This document shows positions 22,269 through 33,139 of a stretch of 64,000 nucleotides of DNA, in pieces (positions within the stretch are counted from its first letter, which is position 1; each line of letters opens with the position of its first letter). The stretch is from Isoetes taiwanensis (taxonomy: Eukaryota; Streptophyta; Lycopodiopsida; Isoetales; Isoetaceae). The notes below the pieces were generated by a model. That model saw only the letters and a list, made by a program, of their open reading frames with translations, had not been told where the DNA came from and made no database searches. The position numbers and the translations under genes are program-made. Location of the stretch: contig JAJEKV010000031.1 of the NCBI GenBank assembly GCA_021234155.1, positions 13,693,748 through 13,757,747 on the forward strand, in the 5' to 3' direction.

Positions 22269-22280
22269 TGGTATCAGAGC
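22269..22280 (+). other. LTR retrotransposon primer-binding site (initiator Met tRNA)
   Basis: TGGTATCAGAGC, complementary to the 3' end of plant initiator methionine tRNA, lies right after the LTR. The adjoining internal DNA (22281-22440) has no open gag. Confidence 0.8.
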
Positions 22281-22440
22281 GATGTTCTTGGTTGACCAGG
22301 AACTAGCACTGACCATGTCCCTAGTAAGTAGTCTAACAGGCCTATAGGGTGTGAAATGAAAATTTCCACCATGGAACCTCGAAAGTAGGGGAAAAAATTT
22401 TCTCCTAGGTAGTGAGCCCGTAAGAATAGGCTAAGTTGTT

Positions 22441-23118
22441 AGAAAGGAGAAAAAGAAGGAGTCAAATAAACGTTCTAGCATTAGGGCGGATTTGGGGTCT
22501 CAAAACAGCCTCCTATCAGCCATTCCACGTCATATTTCCGCTCCTTTTTTCCCATGCCACCTAGGATACCAAACTCTCATAATTACAGATTTGCTTGGAA
22601 TATTCTCCCAGAATAAGGGGGGTCGCACATTCATGGCGCCATATGTATTTAATTCTGTTGGTTGTCAGACAGACTAATGCAACACGTGGCGCTTCTAAAA
22701 AACCACTTGCATTATAGCATACCGGCAACTCATGACGGTGTCTCTTGGTTTGTCAGATACCAAGCGTGCGCGTCACCGATTCTTGTCTTGCGCTATTTTC
22801 ATTTAGAGGCCATGGCCATACAAGCTTCCCGCCTTCTACATTTCAAAATTTGAATGTGTAGGTTGAAGCTTTGTATTAGACTTTCATTTCGAGGCGCTGC
22901 GATTGCGCCTTAACCGGGATCTTTACTTCATCCCAATACAGGCCTCCCGCCCCCTACAATTCGAAATTTGAATTTGCTTAATATATAAAAGCATGGATTG
23001 TAGGAGAATAGACTCTTCGATTTCCATATGCACGTTGCAAAATTCAAAAACGAGGTTGGTACGGACGTTCGGCTCACACGAAGCGAATTGTGCTGGGGCA
23101 TACAAATTGTACACATTC
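22441..23118. other. No supported gene
   Basis: Spacer with no motif-bearing frame. Confidence 0.4.
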
Positions 23119-23181
23119 ATTTCGCGCCGTGCAATCCACGCAGTATGTTAGTTCGCGCCGTGCGATCCACGCAGTATCTTG
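23119..23181. repeat. 31-bp tandem duplication
   Basis: TTCGCGCCGTGC, A or G, ATCCACGCAGTAT occurs twice with one internal difference and slightly different ends. Confidence 0.85.
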
Positions 23182-23379
23182 CTATTAAATAGTATATTAA
23201 ATTCGAATTATATCGGTGTTCATTTTCAGGTTAAACTCAAATCATATAGGTTTAGGAATAAGGTTAAAAAAGGAAGATATTGGATATTTACGGTATTATG
23301 CATGGGTCAAATTTCGAGACATGCACATAATGGCATTTAATGATGGTTGATAGGACTGGAATGCGAATCATTCCTACGA

Positions 23380-23472
23380 TTTTCACGTCTAATCCTACAA
23401 TTTTCACGTCTAATCCAGCCTAGTTTGGCGCCCATTCTCCGCCCAATCTCCGCCCATTCTCCGCCCATCGCC
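23380..23472 (+). promoter_or_regulatory. Proximal repeats with CCGCCC boxes upstream of acidic gene
   Basis: A 22-base unit with TTTTCACGTCTAATCC is doubled (about 23388-23418). Then CCGCCC occurs three times at about 12-base spacing (23440-23470), ending within ten bases of the ATG at 23473. Such an arrangement may be promoter or leader sequence; no TATA box was fixed. Confidence 0.4.
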
Positions 23473-23890
23473 ATGAAGAGATCAGCTAGGGAAGAGCCGG
23501 AGGTGTCCTCCAAGAGGCACCTATTACGGCTGGAAGAGGCGTTCCCTCCGCTGTTCCCTCCGCTGCCCACGGTTCTGCTTTGAATGCTTCCAATTCCTCT
23601 TATTCCTATGCGGAATCAGAGAATGAGGAATCAGAGGAAATTTCGGAGCAGGAGTTCATCACAGGTGTTCTTGACGGCTGGGAAGGAGATTCTTCAGAGA
23701 ATGAGTGGTCTACCGAAGGAGAAGAAGCCGAAGATGATGAAGAAGATGAAGAAGTTGAAGACGAATCCGCTGAATTCGAGGAGTTCATGGCGTTGCTAAA
23801 TGGTACATGCATGTTTTCTTTCTTTTCTTAAGCATTCAACTAACGGTTATTTCTTATTTTTTTGTTTTGCAGATGGTGAAGCAGATGAAT
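23473..23890 (+). CDS. Small acidic protein, two-exon gene, unrecognised family
   Basis: The ATG at 23473 opens a basic N-terminus (MKRSAREEPEVSSKRHLL) that ends at a stop at 23581. An overlapping frame, open back to about 23490 and with an ATG at 23580, encodes a strongly acidic, Ser/Glu/Asp-rich protein with GVLDGWEGDSSENEWSTEG and a long Glu/Asp run. It ends EFEEFMALLN followed by a GT donor at about 23801. A T-rich stretch ending TTTTGCAG at 23871 gives an acceptor; splicing the 70-base intron adds DGEADE and a stop. The spliced acidic tail therefore makes sense, which supports the gene. The two frames are probably one protein broken by a small indel between 23490 and 23580, but a start at 23580 is also possible. 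Nuclear acidic proteins of this type often bind histones or basic partners; that role is not shown here. The 3' flank has three GCCTCCGGGC boxes. Confidence 0.5.
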
Positions 23891-24212
23891 GAAATTTGTT
23901 AGGGCAGAGCACCCTTTTTTTTTTCTTGTTCTTAGCCTCCAGCTTGCCTCCAGCTTCATACCAACGTGCCTCCAGCTTCTATCTTTTTCGAAGGAATGTA
24001 CATGCCTCCGGGCTATTTTCTTACCATATGACTGCAAGCCTCCGGGCTTTTTTGTTGTGAATAGTTGAAGCCTCCGGGCATTTAAATTTCCAAAATGATG
24101 TTCTGATGTAAGGCCATACGGCCACGAAAAAATTTGAATGTAAAAAGTTTTTGCTTCTAATTCCATTTGAATGCCTAACTTGTTTTTTTACTGTACATGT
24201 TTTGGTGCTTAT
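23880..24212 (+). other. 3' flank of acidic gene with repeated motifs
   Basis: TGCCTCCAGCTT occurs three times (about 23936-23982) and GCCTCCGGGC three times (about 24003-24080). These are spaced repeats in what would be 3' UTR. The LINE insertion at 24229 lies about 340 bases beyond the stop codon. Confidence 0.5.
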
Positions 24213-24228
24213 AGGATTTGTGTATATG
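24213..24228 (+). repeat. Target-site duplication, left copy (LINE B)
   Basis: AGGATTTGTGTATATG, identical to 29830-29845. Confidence 0.9.
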
Positions 24229-24324
24229 GGAACTTTAGTGCTATGTGATAGGGCTATATGGGGGGGAGATGAACGTTAAGCGCTTAGTTTGGCGCCTCGG
24301 GCTCCGTGCGAATCCCAGGCTCGA

Positions 24325-25690
24325 TGGATGAGGCCTTCTTGGAGGCTGTTCTCCAGGGCCTGGGTTTCTCAGACATCCCTTCCGATTTTGATGTGACTGT
24401 TGCTGCAATAGATAGTTAATCATTCAGTCGTACAATTCTAGGACCAGAATAGGATTTAGTAGAACAGCTATAGGCAGTCATTTTCTTAGCATTTTGGGTT
24501 TTGACAGAGTAGGCTCTTTAAGAATTACGGCCCATAACTCGGGCTACCTGGCCCTAGGCAGATTCAACCGTAATCTTTTTCAAATTTCAGTTCTTGAAAG
24601 ATTTGGAATTGAACCTATGGACAAGTTTCTTTGATCTCCGACCGGCTTGGTTCTTTAGTGATCTACAAGTTCTAGTTTGGAGATACGCAGGCGAAAACTA
24701 AATATGACAAGCAAAACTGTGAAATTTGGCTCGAATCAACCCAAGAGCCAAATGGATAAGGAAAAAACTCTCCGGATGATTGAAGATGATGAATGGACAA
24801 ATATCTTCTGGCTTGACAGCAAGAACAACAAAGTTTGGGAAAAGATGAAATCCATGTATATTACCTTTGCTCTAATTCAGGATCATGAGATGGAATTATA
24901 TATCTGAGAAACGGTCATGAGATGGATTCTATATCATGAGATGGAGCCCAATGTTTACCCCAGGTAACTCTAAATACATTTCTACCTCCACCTGGATAAT
25001 ATATCCTAATCAACCTCCTGCCCTATGGACTCTAACCCATCTGAAGGCCATCTCGAGCAATTTGGGGGATATTATTTGTATAAACATCCCCCAAACAAAT
25101 TTCCCTTCGGTCTGTATCTCTAAAGAAATTGACTCCAGATGGCTTAAAAATGTTAAAATTAAGATCTCAGAAGGTAGAACTCTTAATTTGGAGGTTGTGT
25201 ATTCCAAGCTCCCTATCCATAAGGTGCTCGAAGAAGCCACTCCTATCTGTAGGGCACCTTCATGAAGCCTCCTCTCATCATCAGGCAGGAATGGCGCCCC
25301 AAAAAGATGGATGCTCACACTCAGGCTCAAAACAGCTGTAAAGTTATAACTCAGATGGCCTCTAACGAGAATCAAACGGATTTCACCCTCAAGAATGATC
25401 CTAATTCTCTCTTTATGGATGACAACTGGAACTTCTTACTTAGAAATGTCAACATGGAAGTTCAATTTAAAACAGGTATTATGACCCTCTCCTTCCCTCT
25501 CAAGGAAGAAAATTCTGAGGTGGAGTCTGATAGCTATAACTCGGAAAATGAGTTCATCCACTCCTGTAATGAGGAAGGATGGAAGCAAATTACATCAAGA
25601 AGGGGGGGGGGGAGAAGAAAACTTATCTTGGGCCTCTTAGAGTCAGCCCCAGGAACTCTGCCATCCAATCCAGGATGGCCAAAGGTAGGT
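24325..25690 (+). pseudogene. LINE B ORF1 (gag-like), broken
   Basis: An ATG at 24325 opens a 31-codon segment (MDEAFLEAVLQGLGF...). After several stops, frames at 24677-24907, 24936-25265, 25129-25341 and 25262-25708 carry successive parts of a plant LINE ORF1. These include a TPGNSKYI..WIIYPNQPPALW segment similar to the DUF4283 region and an IRCSKKPLLSVGHLHEA segment that resembles a decayed CCHC knuckle (C....GH....). The ORF1 tail has an acidic stretch and overlaps the start of ORF2 by a few bases. In related elements the protein binds the LINE RNA and forms ribonucleoprotein particles. Here it is split over at least four frames. Confidence 0.65.
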
Positions 25691-25694
25691 ACAA

Positions 25695-28600
25695 ATGTTA
25701 ATGTCTGATTCTTTAAAAATTATTACCTGGAACATCCAGGGTATAAATAACCTCATCAAAAGGGAGCGTCTAAAGGTCTGTATCTCTACCCTTAACCCTG
25801 ATATTTTGCTTATCCAGGAACACAAGATTCATGACCCAAACCACAATGAAATTATTTCTAGATCTCTTCCTCCCAATTTCAAAGTTTGGTCTATCAGTGC
25901 TAATGGTTCGTCTGCAGGTATTGCTATTGTATGGAATCTGAGAATCAATTTGGAGGTAACTCATATGATTAATGACAACAATGGTAGGTGGCAGGTTCTA
26001 GTAGGTAATCTAGGCTCTGATACAATTGCCATCACCAATGTTTATTCTTACCATAATCCCTCTGAGAGGATTATGGTGTGGAATAAGATCAACCAGAGCT
26101 TAGCCAGCATAGAGGTTGATGATCTCATCCTTGCAGGTGACTTTAACATGGTTACAGATAGCTATATGAAAAATAAGAACTTTAAGGCTCTCTTGCTTCA
26201 TGAAATGTATGCTTGGACCAAGCTTCTCACTGATCATAATCTTAGAATGGCCAGAACCAAGCCCAATTCCTTTAGCTGGTCTGATCACAGGGCTGACCCT
26301 ATATGTTGCCTTCATGACCGTTTCTACTTGAGTGAGAACTTATGGACCATTAGTAGCAGGGTGGATAATTTAACTGGATATACCCTTTCCGACCATTATC
26401 CTCAGCAAATTAGTCTGACTGGCAAAAGCAATCATAGCAGTAGAAAATCTTTTTTCAAGCTAAATGTTAGCCTTCTAGATCATGAGGATTTTCTTGATAA
26501 GCTCCAGGATATTATTAATTGCCATCCCAAACCGGTTGGGGACACAGGTTGGATGTGGTGGTGGATCAACTTGGCCAAACATATCAAAAGCTGGTTAAAA
26601 AGCTGGGGAAAAGAGATTCACCACCAGAAGCATGCTAATCTTTCTCAATTAAGACAAAGGCTCAGTACTGCCCCAGCTGACATGCAGGATGATATCAAGA
26701 TTCAGATTGAGAAGGAGGAAATCAGCATTGCAAAGGGATGGAAAGTGAAGGCCAAGATCAAAGAGCTTAAGGAAGATGAGAGATGCAACTCCAAGTATTT
26801 CTTCATCAAAGCCAAAACCAAACTCAAGAGAAATCAAATTGAAGAAGTCAAGGTTGGGGACACTCTTATCTCTGGAGACCTTAATCTCAAAATTGCTGCT
26901 GTGGACCATTTTATCAAAATTATGGGCACCAACACTGATTGTTCTGAGGAGATGATGGACTTATTCATTAATATTAGAAGTAAAGTCAATAGGGACCAGA
27001 ACAACCTGATCTCTTCCCCTTTCACTGATCATGAGCTCAAGGAAGTTATCTCAGGTATGGATAACGGGAAAACTCCGGGACCAGACGGTCTCCCTGCGGA
27101 ATTTTTTAAAAAGGCTTGGCCTATTTTAAGTGATGGAGTTACCAATTTGGTCAATGAGTTCAGGATTAGCAAATGTCTGGATGCCAGAATCAACACGAGT
27201 CTTATTACTCTTATCCCTAAGATTGATTCTCCAAACTCCTTTGCTGACTACAGACCAATCTCGCTAACTAATGTTATCTACAAGATAATTGCAGGTGCGC
27301 TGGCTGCAAGGCTCAAGAAGGTTTTAAACACTGCAATTAGCAGCACTCAATCAGCATAAGGATCGGTTCATCCTTGACAATGTGGTCACTGCAATTTTAG
27401 GATTGCACTGGGCCAAGGAATCCAACCAAGACATTGCTCTTCTCAAATTGGATATCACGAAAGCCTTCGACACGGTCAGTTGGAATTTTTTGTTTAAATG
27501 TTGCAGGGCTCTGGGATTCAACGAGGAAAGTATTGGTATGTTTAAAGCCATTTTGACTAATTCTAGATCAGCAGTGCTTGTTAATGGCGAATGTAGCCCC
27601 TTCTTTGCTTTAAGAAGAGGGGTCAAACAAGGTTGCCCTCTGCCCCCTTCTTGTTCTTAATAGTCATGGAAGCCTTGCACAGCAGATTGGAAGCTGCCAA
27701 GAATGACAAATCTATCAAAGGCCTTCAACTCCCAGATAATTCTCAGGTGGATCAAATTCTCAACGGGCATTTTGTTGATGACACTTTTATATTGACATCC
27801 ATGGATCAAAATTCGATTATCAACACTCAGCAAATTCTTCAAGATTTTGGTCACACATCAGGGTGCAGAATTAATCCCCTTAAATCATCTATTCAAGCCA
27901 GGGACATTGACAAAGGCACCCAAGCTTCTAGCCTATTTGGCTGTAAGTATAATTCTCCATGTACTAAATCTAAGATTCTGGGTATCCCCTTTGCCATCAG
28001 AAGTAACGCTTCTGACTTGTGGAATGATATTACTGATAAATTTTATAAAAAGGTTGATACCCTGAATTCTAAATATCTTTCTAAAAATGGCAGAGCTATT
28101 ATAGCCAATTTTATGATTTCTTCCTCGCAGGTCTACCAATCTTCTATTATTTAGCTCCCAAAAAGGTCACTAACAAGCTTCAAAGTATTATTGGCAGGTT
28201 TATCTCATGTGGCCAAAACAGGAGATGCTGGCACCCGGTATCCATGGAAGAGTGTTGCAAACCAAAAGCAGAAGGTGGACTTGGAACAATGAACATCAGG
28301 AAGCAAGGACTGGCACTGGCAGCAAAATATTTCCATAAAGCTTCCTATGATAGGATTAAACATCCCATCTCTATTCTGATCAGGCATTATATTAGTAAAT
28401 GCCACCCTTATGGTTGGAGAAACCTTAAAATGGATCTGCCCCACTCTATCTTTTTCCCATTCTCCGTCCCTGCCACTACTCCAAGTCTTATTAAAAAGTG
28501 GATTAAGGCTTGGCTTGATATTAGACAGATGTATACCTGGGAAAAGGTTTATCCATGGAGCAATCCATTTTGCGGAATCTGTTCTCATTACGGATAATCC

Positions 28601-29260
28601 CGATATTTGCCTAGCTTTGTCATTTCACGATCAAAGCGAAACTTTGGAAGCAAAAGGGATTACTATGATCGGCGACCTCTATGATAATAATGGGATCATT
28701 CTATTCCACAACTCTGTCCTTGAGGAGGAATGTCAACAAACATAAATGCTCTATGAAGCTATTATCAATATGGTAATGCATGGCGGATGGTCCCACCCAC
28801 GACTCATGGAAGCATAATGGTGTGGCAGCTCTGAGAGTCAATTCGCTTACAAATTTCTCATGAGGCAACAGATTGTCACCATTCACCTTAAATGGGGATT
28901 TTCTTAGGATCTGGTGAGGCGGAATCTCAAATTTATGTGGAGTAGCCCAATTAACCCGAAGATCAAGGCCTTTATGTGGCGGCTCGCATAAGGGGACTGG
29001 CAACTAATTGTAAGAGGTTTAAGCTTTCAATGACTAACTCGATATTTGTGACGGATGCCTAGCCTACAAGGAAGATGAAAACCATCTATTGAGATCCCGC
29101 CTTTGGTGCGAATGGGTTCCTGAGGCGGCCTCTACGAGATCCTCGGCCAAAACTTAGTTACCACGAACCAGAAGGATTTCTTCATGCCTAACAACCCAAC
29201 AATTTGGAGAATTTACATCCTTCTGTGGAGAATTTGGAAAGGGAGAAACTCTTTTATTTT
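25695..29260 (+). pseudogene. LINE B ORF2: endonuclease and reverse transcriptase, frameshifted
   Basis: A 554-codon frame starts MSDSLKIITWNIQGINN at 25695. Endonuclease motifs are in order: WNIQG (residue 10), LLIQEHK (residue 38), AGDFNMV (residue 147) and a final SDH (residue 232). The reverse transcriptase begins near residue 440 with GKTPGPDGLPAEFF, then ADYRPISL. A small deletion at 27354-27360 shifts the frame to one carrying KDRFILDN, LDITKAFDTVSW and RRGVKQGCPL. A second shift at about 27648 leads to the frame with FVDDT (27769-27789), the catalytic box, with Val where Ala is usual. A third at about 28138 leads to the frame with APKKVTNKL and EGGLG. The tail (28925-29115) retains W...P.KIKAF.WRLA, the zf-RVT-type region. 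So the protein is complete but for three or four small indels, in contrast to its perfect target duplication. Confidence 0.9.
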
Positions 29261-29829
29261 TTATTATGAAATCATATCCCCGGAAGGAATTATAAAACAG
29301 GTATTATATGATATCAATTGGATCTTATGTGTTAATGCATGAGTTGATTATTGTTGCGAGATACTACATTCGATGACCGGGGAGGCTCAAATGGAAAAAG
29401 AACAAAGCCGAGAACGATAAGGAGTGGATCAAATTCTTTGGCCCTGTCGATAACTCTGCGCATGAAGATGCCATCTGCTTCTGTGGCTGCTGCTGTGATC
29501 AGAACTTCAACATTCGAAGAGAGCTGATTTGTGAAGCCAAAGATGCCAAAGGGAGGCTTAACATGGCTAAGGCGGATACTTGTAGGTGCATTTATTGCAC
29601 TTTCCACATGATCATGAAAGGGAAAGCAAGGAAGAGGACGAACCTGCATCTCAAAGGATTCCACTAGTTTATTATCTGATACTGTCTCAAGGAATACTCT
29701 GTTTTTTCAGTTAGTTATATCTCTAAACAGTCTCTAATTTTCTCCAGGGTTACACTTCCCTTGAAAAAAGTTTTTTGTATATTTAACTTATACTTAATAT
29801 AAATAGATGCCTTCAATTAAAAAAAAAGA

Positions 29830-29845
29830 AGGATTTGTGTATATG
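29830..29845 (+). repeat. Target-site duplication, right copy (LINE B)
   Basis: AGGATTTGTGTATATG, identical to 24213-24228. Confidence 0.9.
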
Positions 29846-30372
29846 ACAAGGGCAGCTAGTGTAGCCAATTGTGTGCATAGAGCTGAATTGGATGAATGTA
29901 GGCAATTGTATAAATTTTATGAATGGATGTGAATTGTATGGAAATATGCAATTTTATGATTGGTTGTTTGTTGTACCAGAAGGACATGGACATGTATGTA
30001 TTAAAGATTACCTGAAACAACCAGAATGTTTTAAGTACATTGCTGCACAGAAAATGAGACAAGTCTTTGTAATTGTTAAATTAACTCACATGGTCATTAC
30101 TTTTCATTGAAAAGAAATCATAATATGATATTCTGCAACTGTAAACCAACCTAAAACTGGATCGATTCCAAGCACTTGATTGTATATGTACAACAAGTGC
30201 TTGCAAGGTATGAATCCTCTTATCCTTTCCATGTGGATGAAATTCGGACAACTGCTCGTCCTCAATGGATACTATGTATGTGCTATCTTCACGTTTGACT
30301 ACATAGTCCACATGTTTATTTTTTTAAGTAGGTCTTCCCTTGCGCAGAATCCACCTTCATTCTCTTTGACTG
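29846..30372. other. Sequence interrupted by LINE B; no gene assigned
   Basis: Contiguous with the 3' flank of the acidic gene before the LINE inserted. A 79-codon frame at 29871 has no recognised motif. Confidence 0.4.
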
Positions 30373-31487
30373 CTATTTGCATCTAAAATACTTTACCAAC
30401 TCTAGTAGTACATAAAGTTATTAGCCCTTTTCAAAAAGCAAACACTTTATCAATAAATGAGCACGTCACATATCCACACTTAACTTCAAATAAGACACAT
30501 ATATATTTCTTTTATTAAAAGATAATCAAAGTAATTTTATTATAGGAAGTCATCTTTTTCCAAAAAGATCACACCAAGCCAATTTTATATAAGCTAAAGG
30601 GTTGGAATATACTAAATTCGCATGGTGTGATCCACTTTCTTGTTTGTTGTCAATAGATAATAACACCAAGTCCCTCATCAATAGTCTCCAATTTGCATAT
30701 AAAATATGTATCATTCCATATTATGTTTTATGAACTAAACTTTTTCAAAGAGGGTCCCAAAGCAAAATACAAACACTTAATCAATAAGCCATCTCTTTAC
30801 CAACAACCAAAGCTTTATTAAATAAGATTTTTATGTTATTTTATCAAACCTAACAATGTTTCCATATGTGACACTTTGTGTTAACATCCAAAGGTGTATG
30901 CGACAAGTTGGGGATAGGTGTATGCAACTTCCTATTTGCATCTAAAATACTTTACCAACTCTAGTAGTACATAAAGTTATTAGCCCTTTTCAAAAAGCAA
31001 ACACATTATCAATAAATGAGCACGTCACATATCCACACTTAACTTCAAATAAGACACATATATATTTCTTTTATTAAAAGATAATCAAAGTAATTTTACT
31101 ATAGGAAGTCATCTTTTTCCAAAAAGATCACACCAAGGAATTTTGTATAAGCTAAAAGGTTGGAATATACTAAATTCGCATTGGGTGATCCACTTTCTTG
31201 TTTGTTGTCAATAGATAATAACACCAAGTCCCTCATCAATAGTCTCCCATTTGCACATCAATAGTCTCCCATTTGCATATAAAATATGTATCATTCCAAG
31301 TTATATTATGTTTTATGAACTAAACTTTTTCAAAGAGGGTCCCAAAGCAAAATACAAGCGGCAATCAATAAGCCAACACTTTACCAACAACCAAAGCTTT
31401 ATTAAATAAGATTTTTATGTTATTTTATCAAATAATATTTTATCAAATATGTTTCCATATGTGACACTTTGTGTTAACTGATCCAAA
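30373..31487 (+). repeat. Tandem duplication with 559-bp period
   Basis: The first copy (about 30373-30893) and second copy (30932-31487) both start CTATTTGCATCTAAAATAC and end GTGACACTTTGTGTTAAC before ATCCAAAGG. The copies are nearly identical over the first 300 bases. The second carries a 20-odd-base extra duplication around ATCAATAGTCTCCCATTTGC (about 31235-31275). No coding content was seen. Confidence 0.9.
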
Positions 31488-32105
31488 GGCCCGACATCTG
31501 ATAAATATAGCCAAAAAAAAAATATTTGATTCAGTGGGTGAATATAAATCAAGAAGAGGGAAGACAAAAAGCAAAAGATCACATGGCCTTGAAATCTCAC
31601 TACACATTTACAAAGTGCATATGCATTTTCGCATGGTGTGATCCATGTATTATTTGAGGGTGCGTATGAATGTCGCTCCGGCGATGTAACTCCATAGTCA
31701 CCCTTCGTAAGAATAGCATTCTCACCCACGAGCCTATGGATAGATATCCTTCCACCGTCATGCCTTTATTGTTTTGTAAGTGATGAACTGCAGAAGCAAT
31801 GTAGGAGTACTAGGAGCAATGATGGATGCAATTAGAGATACAGATCGGTCGTTGAATTGTAAGAATGAATGGCAGGGAGCAATACGATGAATGGGAAGAG
31901 CTGAAAAGTAGGAAAACTTCATAATGAAAATTTGGGTAGTAAAAACATGGCATGTAACGTACGTTTGCTTGTCCGCACATCGCCTCGCCGTTGTCTATGC
32001 TCGCCCCTCATCGATGCTATAACATACTCACCCATGAACCTTTGGAGACATAACCTCCTACTTCTTGACCTTGAGTGTTTTGTAAATGGGGCAAAAACAC
32101 AGACA
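31488..32105. other. No supported gene; weak internal repeat
   Basis: Two loosely similar stretches (31665-31790 and 31960-32090) share TGCTATAA/TGC.TTTATT, CTCACCCA, GAGCCTATGGA-like and TTTTGTAA elements. Nothing else is supported. Confidence 0.35.
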
Positions 32106-33135
32106 CTATTGGAGACTTGGATTCCAAATGAAGAGTGAAGGCGGAGAGGATATAGTAGTCTCTCCTTCCTTAAGCCGGGAGCTTAGCTCCTGTTGGAATT
32201 GTTGTTGCCTTGTCAATTCACGCATGCACCGCTGCAATTGCTCACGAGCCTCTGCATGGAGGCCCTTGCCTTGTTCATCGATGGCTGCCCTCAGCTCCTG
32301 CACCTTCCGATCTCGAGCTGCGGAGCTATGCTCCAGTTTCTGCAAGCGAGAGTCCAGCGTAAGGTTCATTGCAGATGAGGCTACTTTTTGTGTCTCGACC
32401 CTAGTTTCAAGGGCTCTCAATTGTGATTGCCTCTCTTCAAAAGCGATCTGGACCTTTTGCATCACAGTAGCAGCCTCCTCAGCCTCAGATTGAAGGCGGG
32501 AGATGGTTGTCATTGTCTCCTGCTCAACACGTTGCTTGTCCTATGTCATGGTTTCAATGGCAGTGGACAAGGAATCCATGCAGGCCTGCATGTCAGCGAG
32601 ACTCTTCTTGTCCTTCTGCCTTTCAGAGTGCACTAGGCGAAGGCCATCCTCCAAGTGTTGTATGCGGGTCTCCATGCTGGAAACACGCTGTTTTTCAGTA
32701 GCCAGCTAGGTGCCTCTTGAGCAATTTGGATGCGGAGGCCTGCATCTCCTCTGCCAAGTAAGCAATTCGAGCTCTGTTGCCCTCTGCCATTGCTTGAACC
32801 TGTTTCCAGTGCTCCTCAATTGCCGGGTTTGGTGGTGGCGAAGCACGAATACGCCTTGCCGCTAGGCTAGAGTATCTGTCATATGCTTGCCGAGCCATGC
32901 TTGTTGCACGAGACTTTGCCCGCACTTCTCTTTTCAGTGTGCACCTGTCAATTTTGCCAGTGTCGTTTGGTCTGCGATTGGGGATGGCATCTATGTACTC
33001 TCCCAGTAGAAGTTTTGTTGCCATGTCTGCGCTAGGTAGAGGGGACTGCGTATCAGCACCATCCACATGCATATCGGTGGGGTTGGATGAAGGGACGCAG
33101 GGCTCGTCCGGCTCTTCTATCACTGGAGTTGCCAT
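32106..33135 (-). pseudogene. Coiled-coil protein gene, one frameshift and one stop
   Basis: The ATG at 33135 opens a frame of 146 codons. The N-terminus is acidic (residues 1-40), then basic with KREVRAKSRATSMARQAYDR, then begins a coiled coil near residue 105. The frame stops at 32695-32697. One extra base at 32701-32705 (minus strand CTGGC) explains this: skipping it continues the coil as TEKQRV, METRIQHLED. A TAG at 32541-32543 interrupts once more where CAG (Gln) would fit, and the coil continues through 32513-32106 with heptad-like QLRALETRVE and SRLQKLEH. The whole would be about 340 residues, mostly coiled coil, ending at 32106. No family was recognised; a gag-like retroelement protein or a plant cytoskeletal-type coiled-coil protein are both possible. 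The hairpin-repeat array begins only a few bases upstream of the ATG. Confidence 0.55.
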
Positions 33136-33139
33136 GAAT

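Larger units (their letters stand above)
24229..29829 (+). mobile_element. LINE family B (L1-type), near full length
   Basis: A 5.6-kb non-LTR retrotransposon bounded by a perfect 16-base direct repeat and ending in an A-rich tail (29817-29829). Order: 5' leader, ORF1 region with an RNA-binding zinc-knuckle remnant, ORF2 with apurinic endonuclease, reverse transcriptase and C-terminal Zn-ribbon-like region, then a 3' UTR. The boundaries are set by the target duplication. The insertion went into DNA just downstream of the acidic-protein gene; the interrupted sequence resumes at 29846. Confidence 0.9.

Noticed and set aside
25010-25375. A 121-codon minus-strand frame
   Set aside because: Antisense to LINE B ORF1; explained as a shadow.
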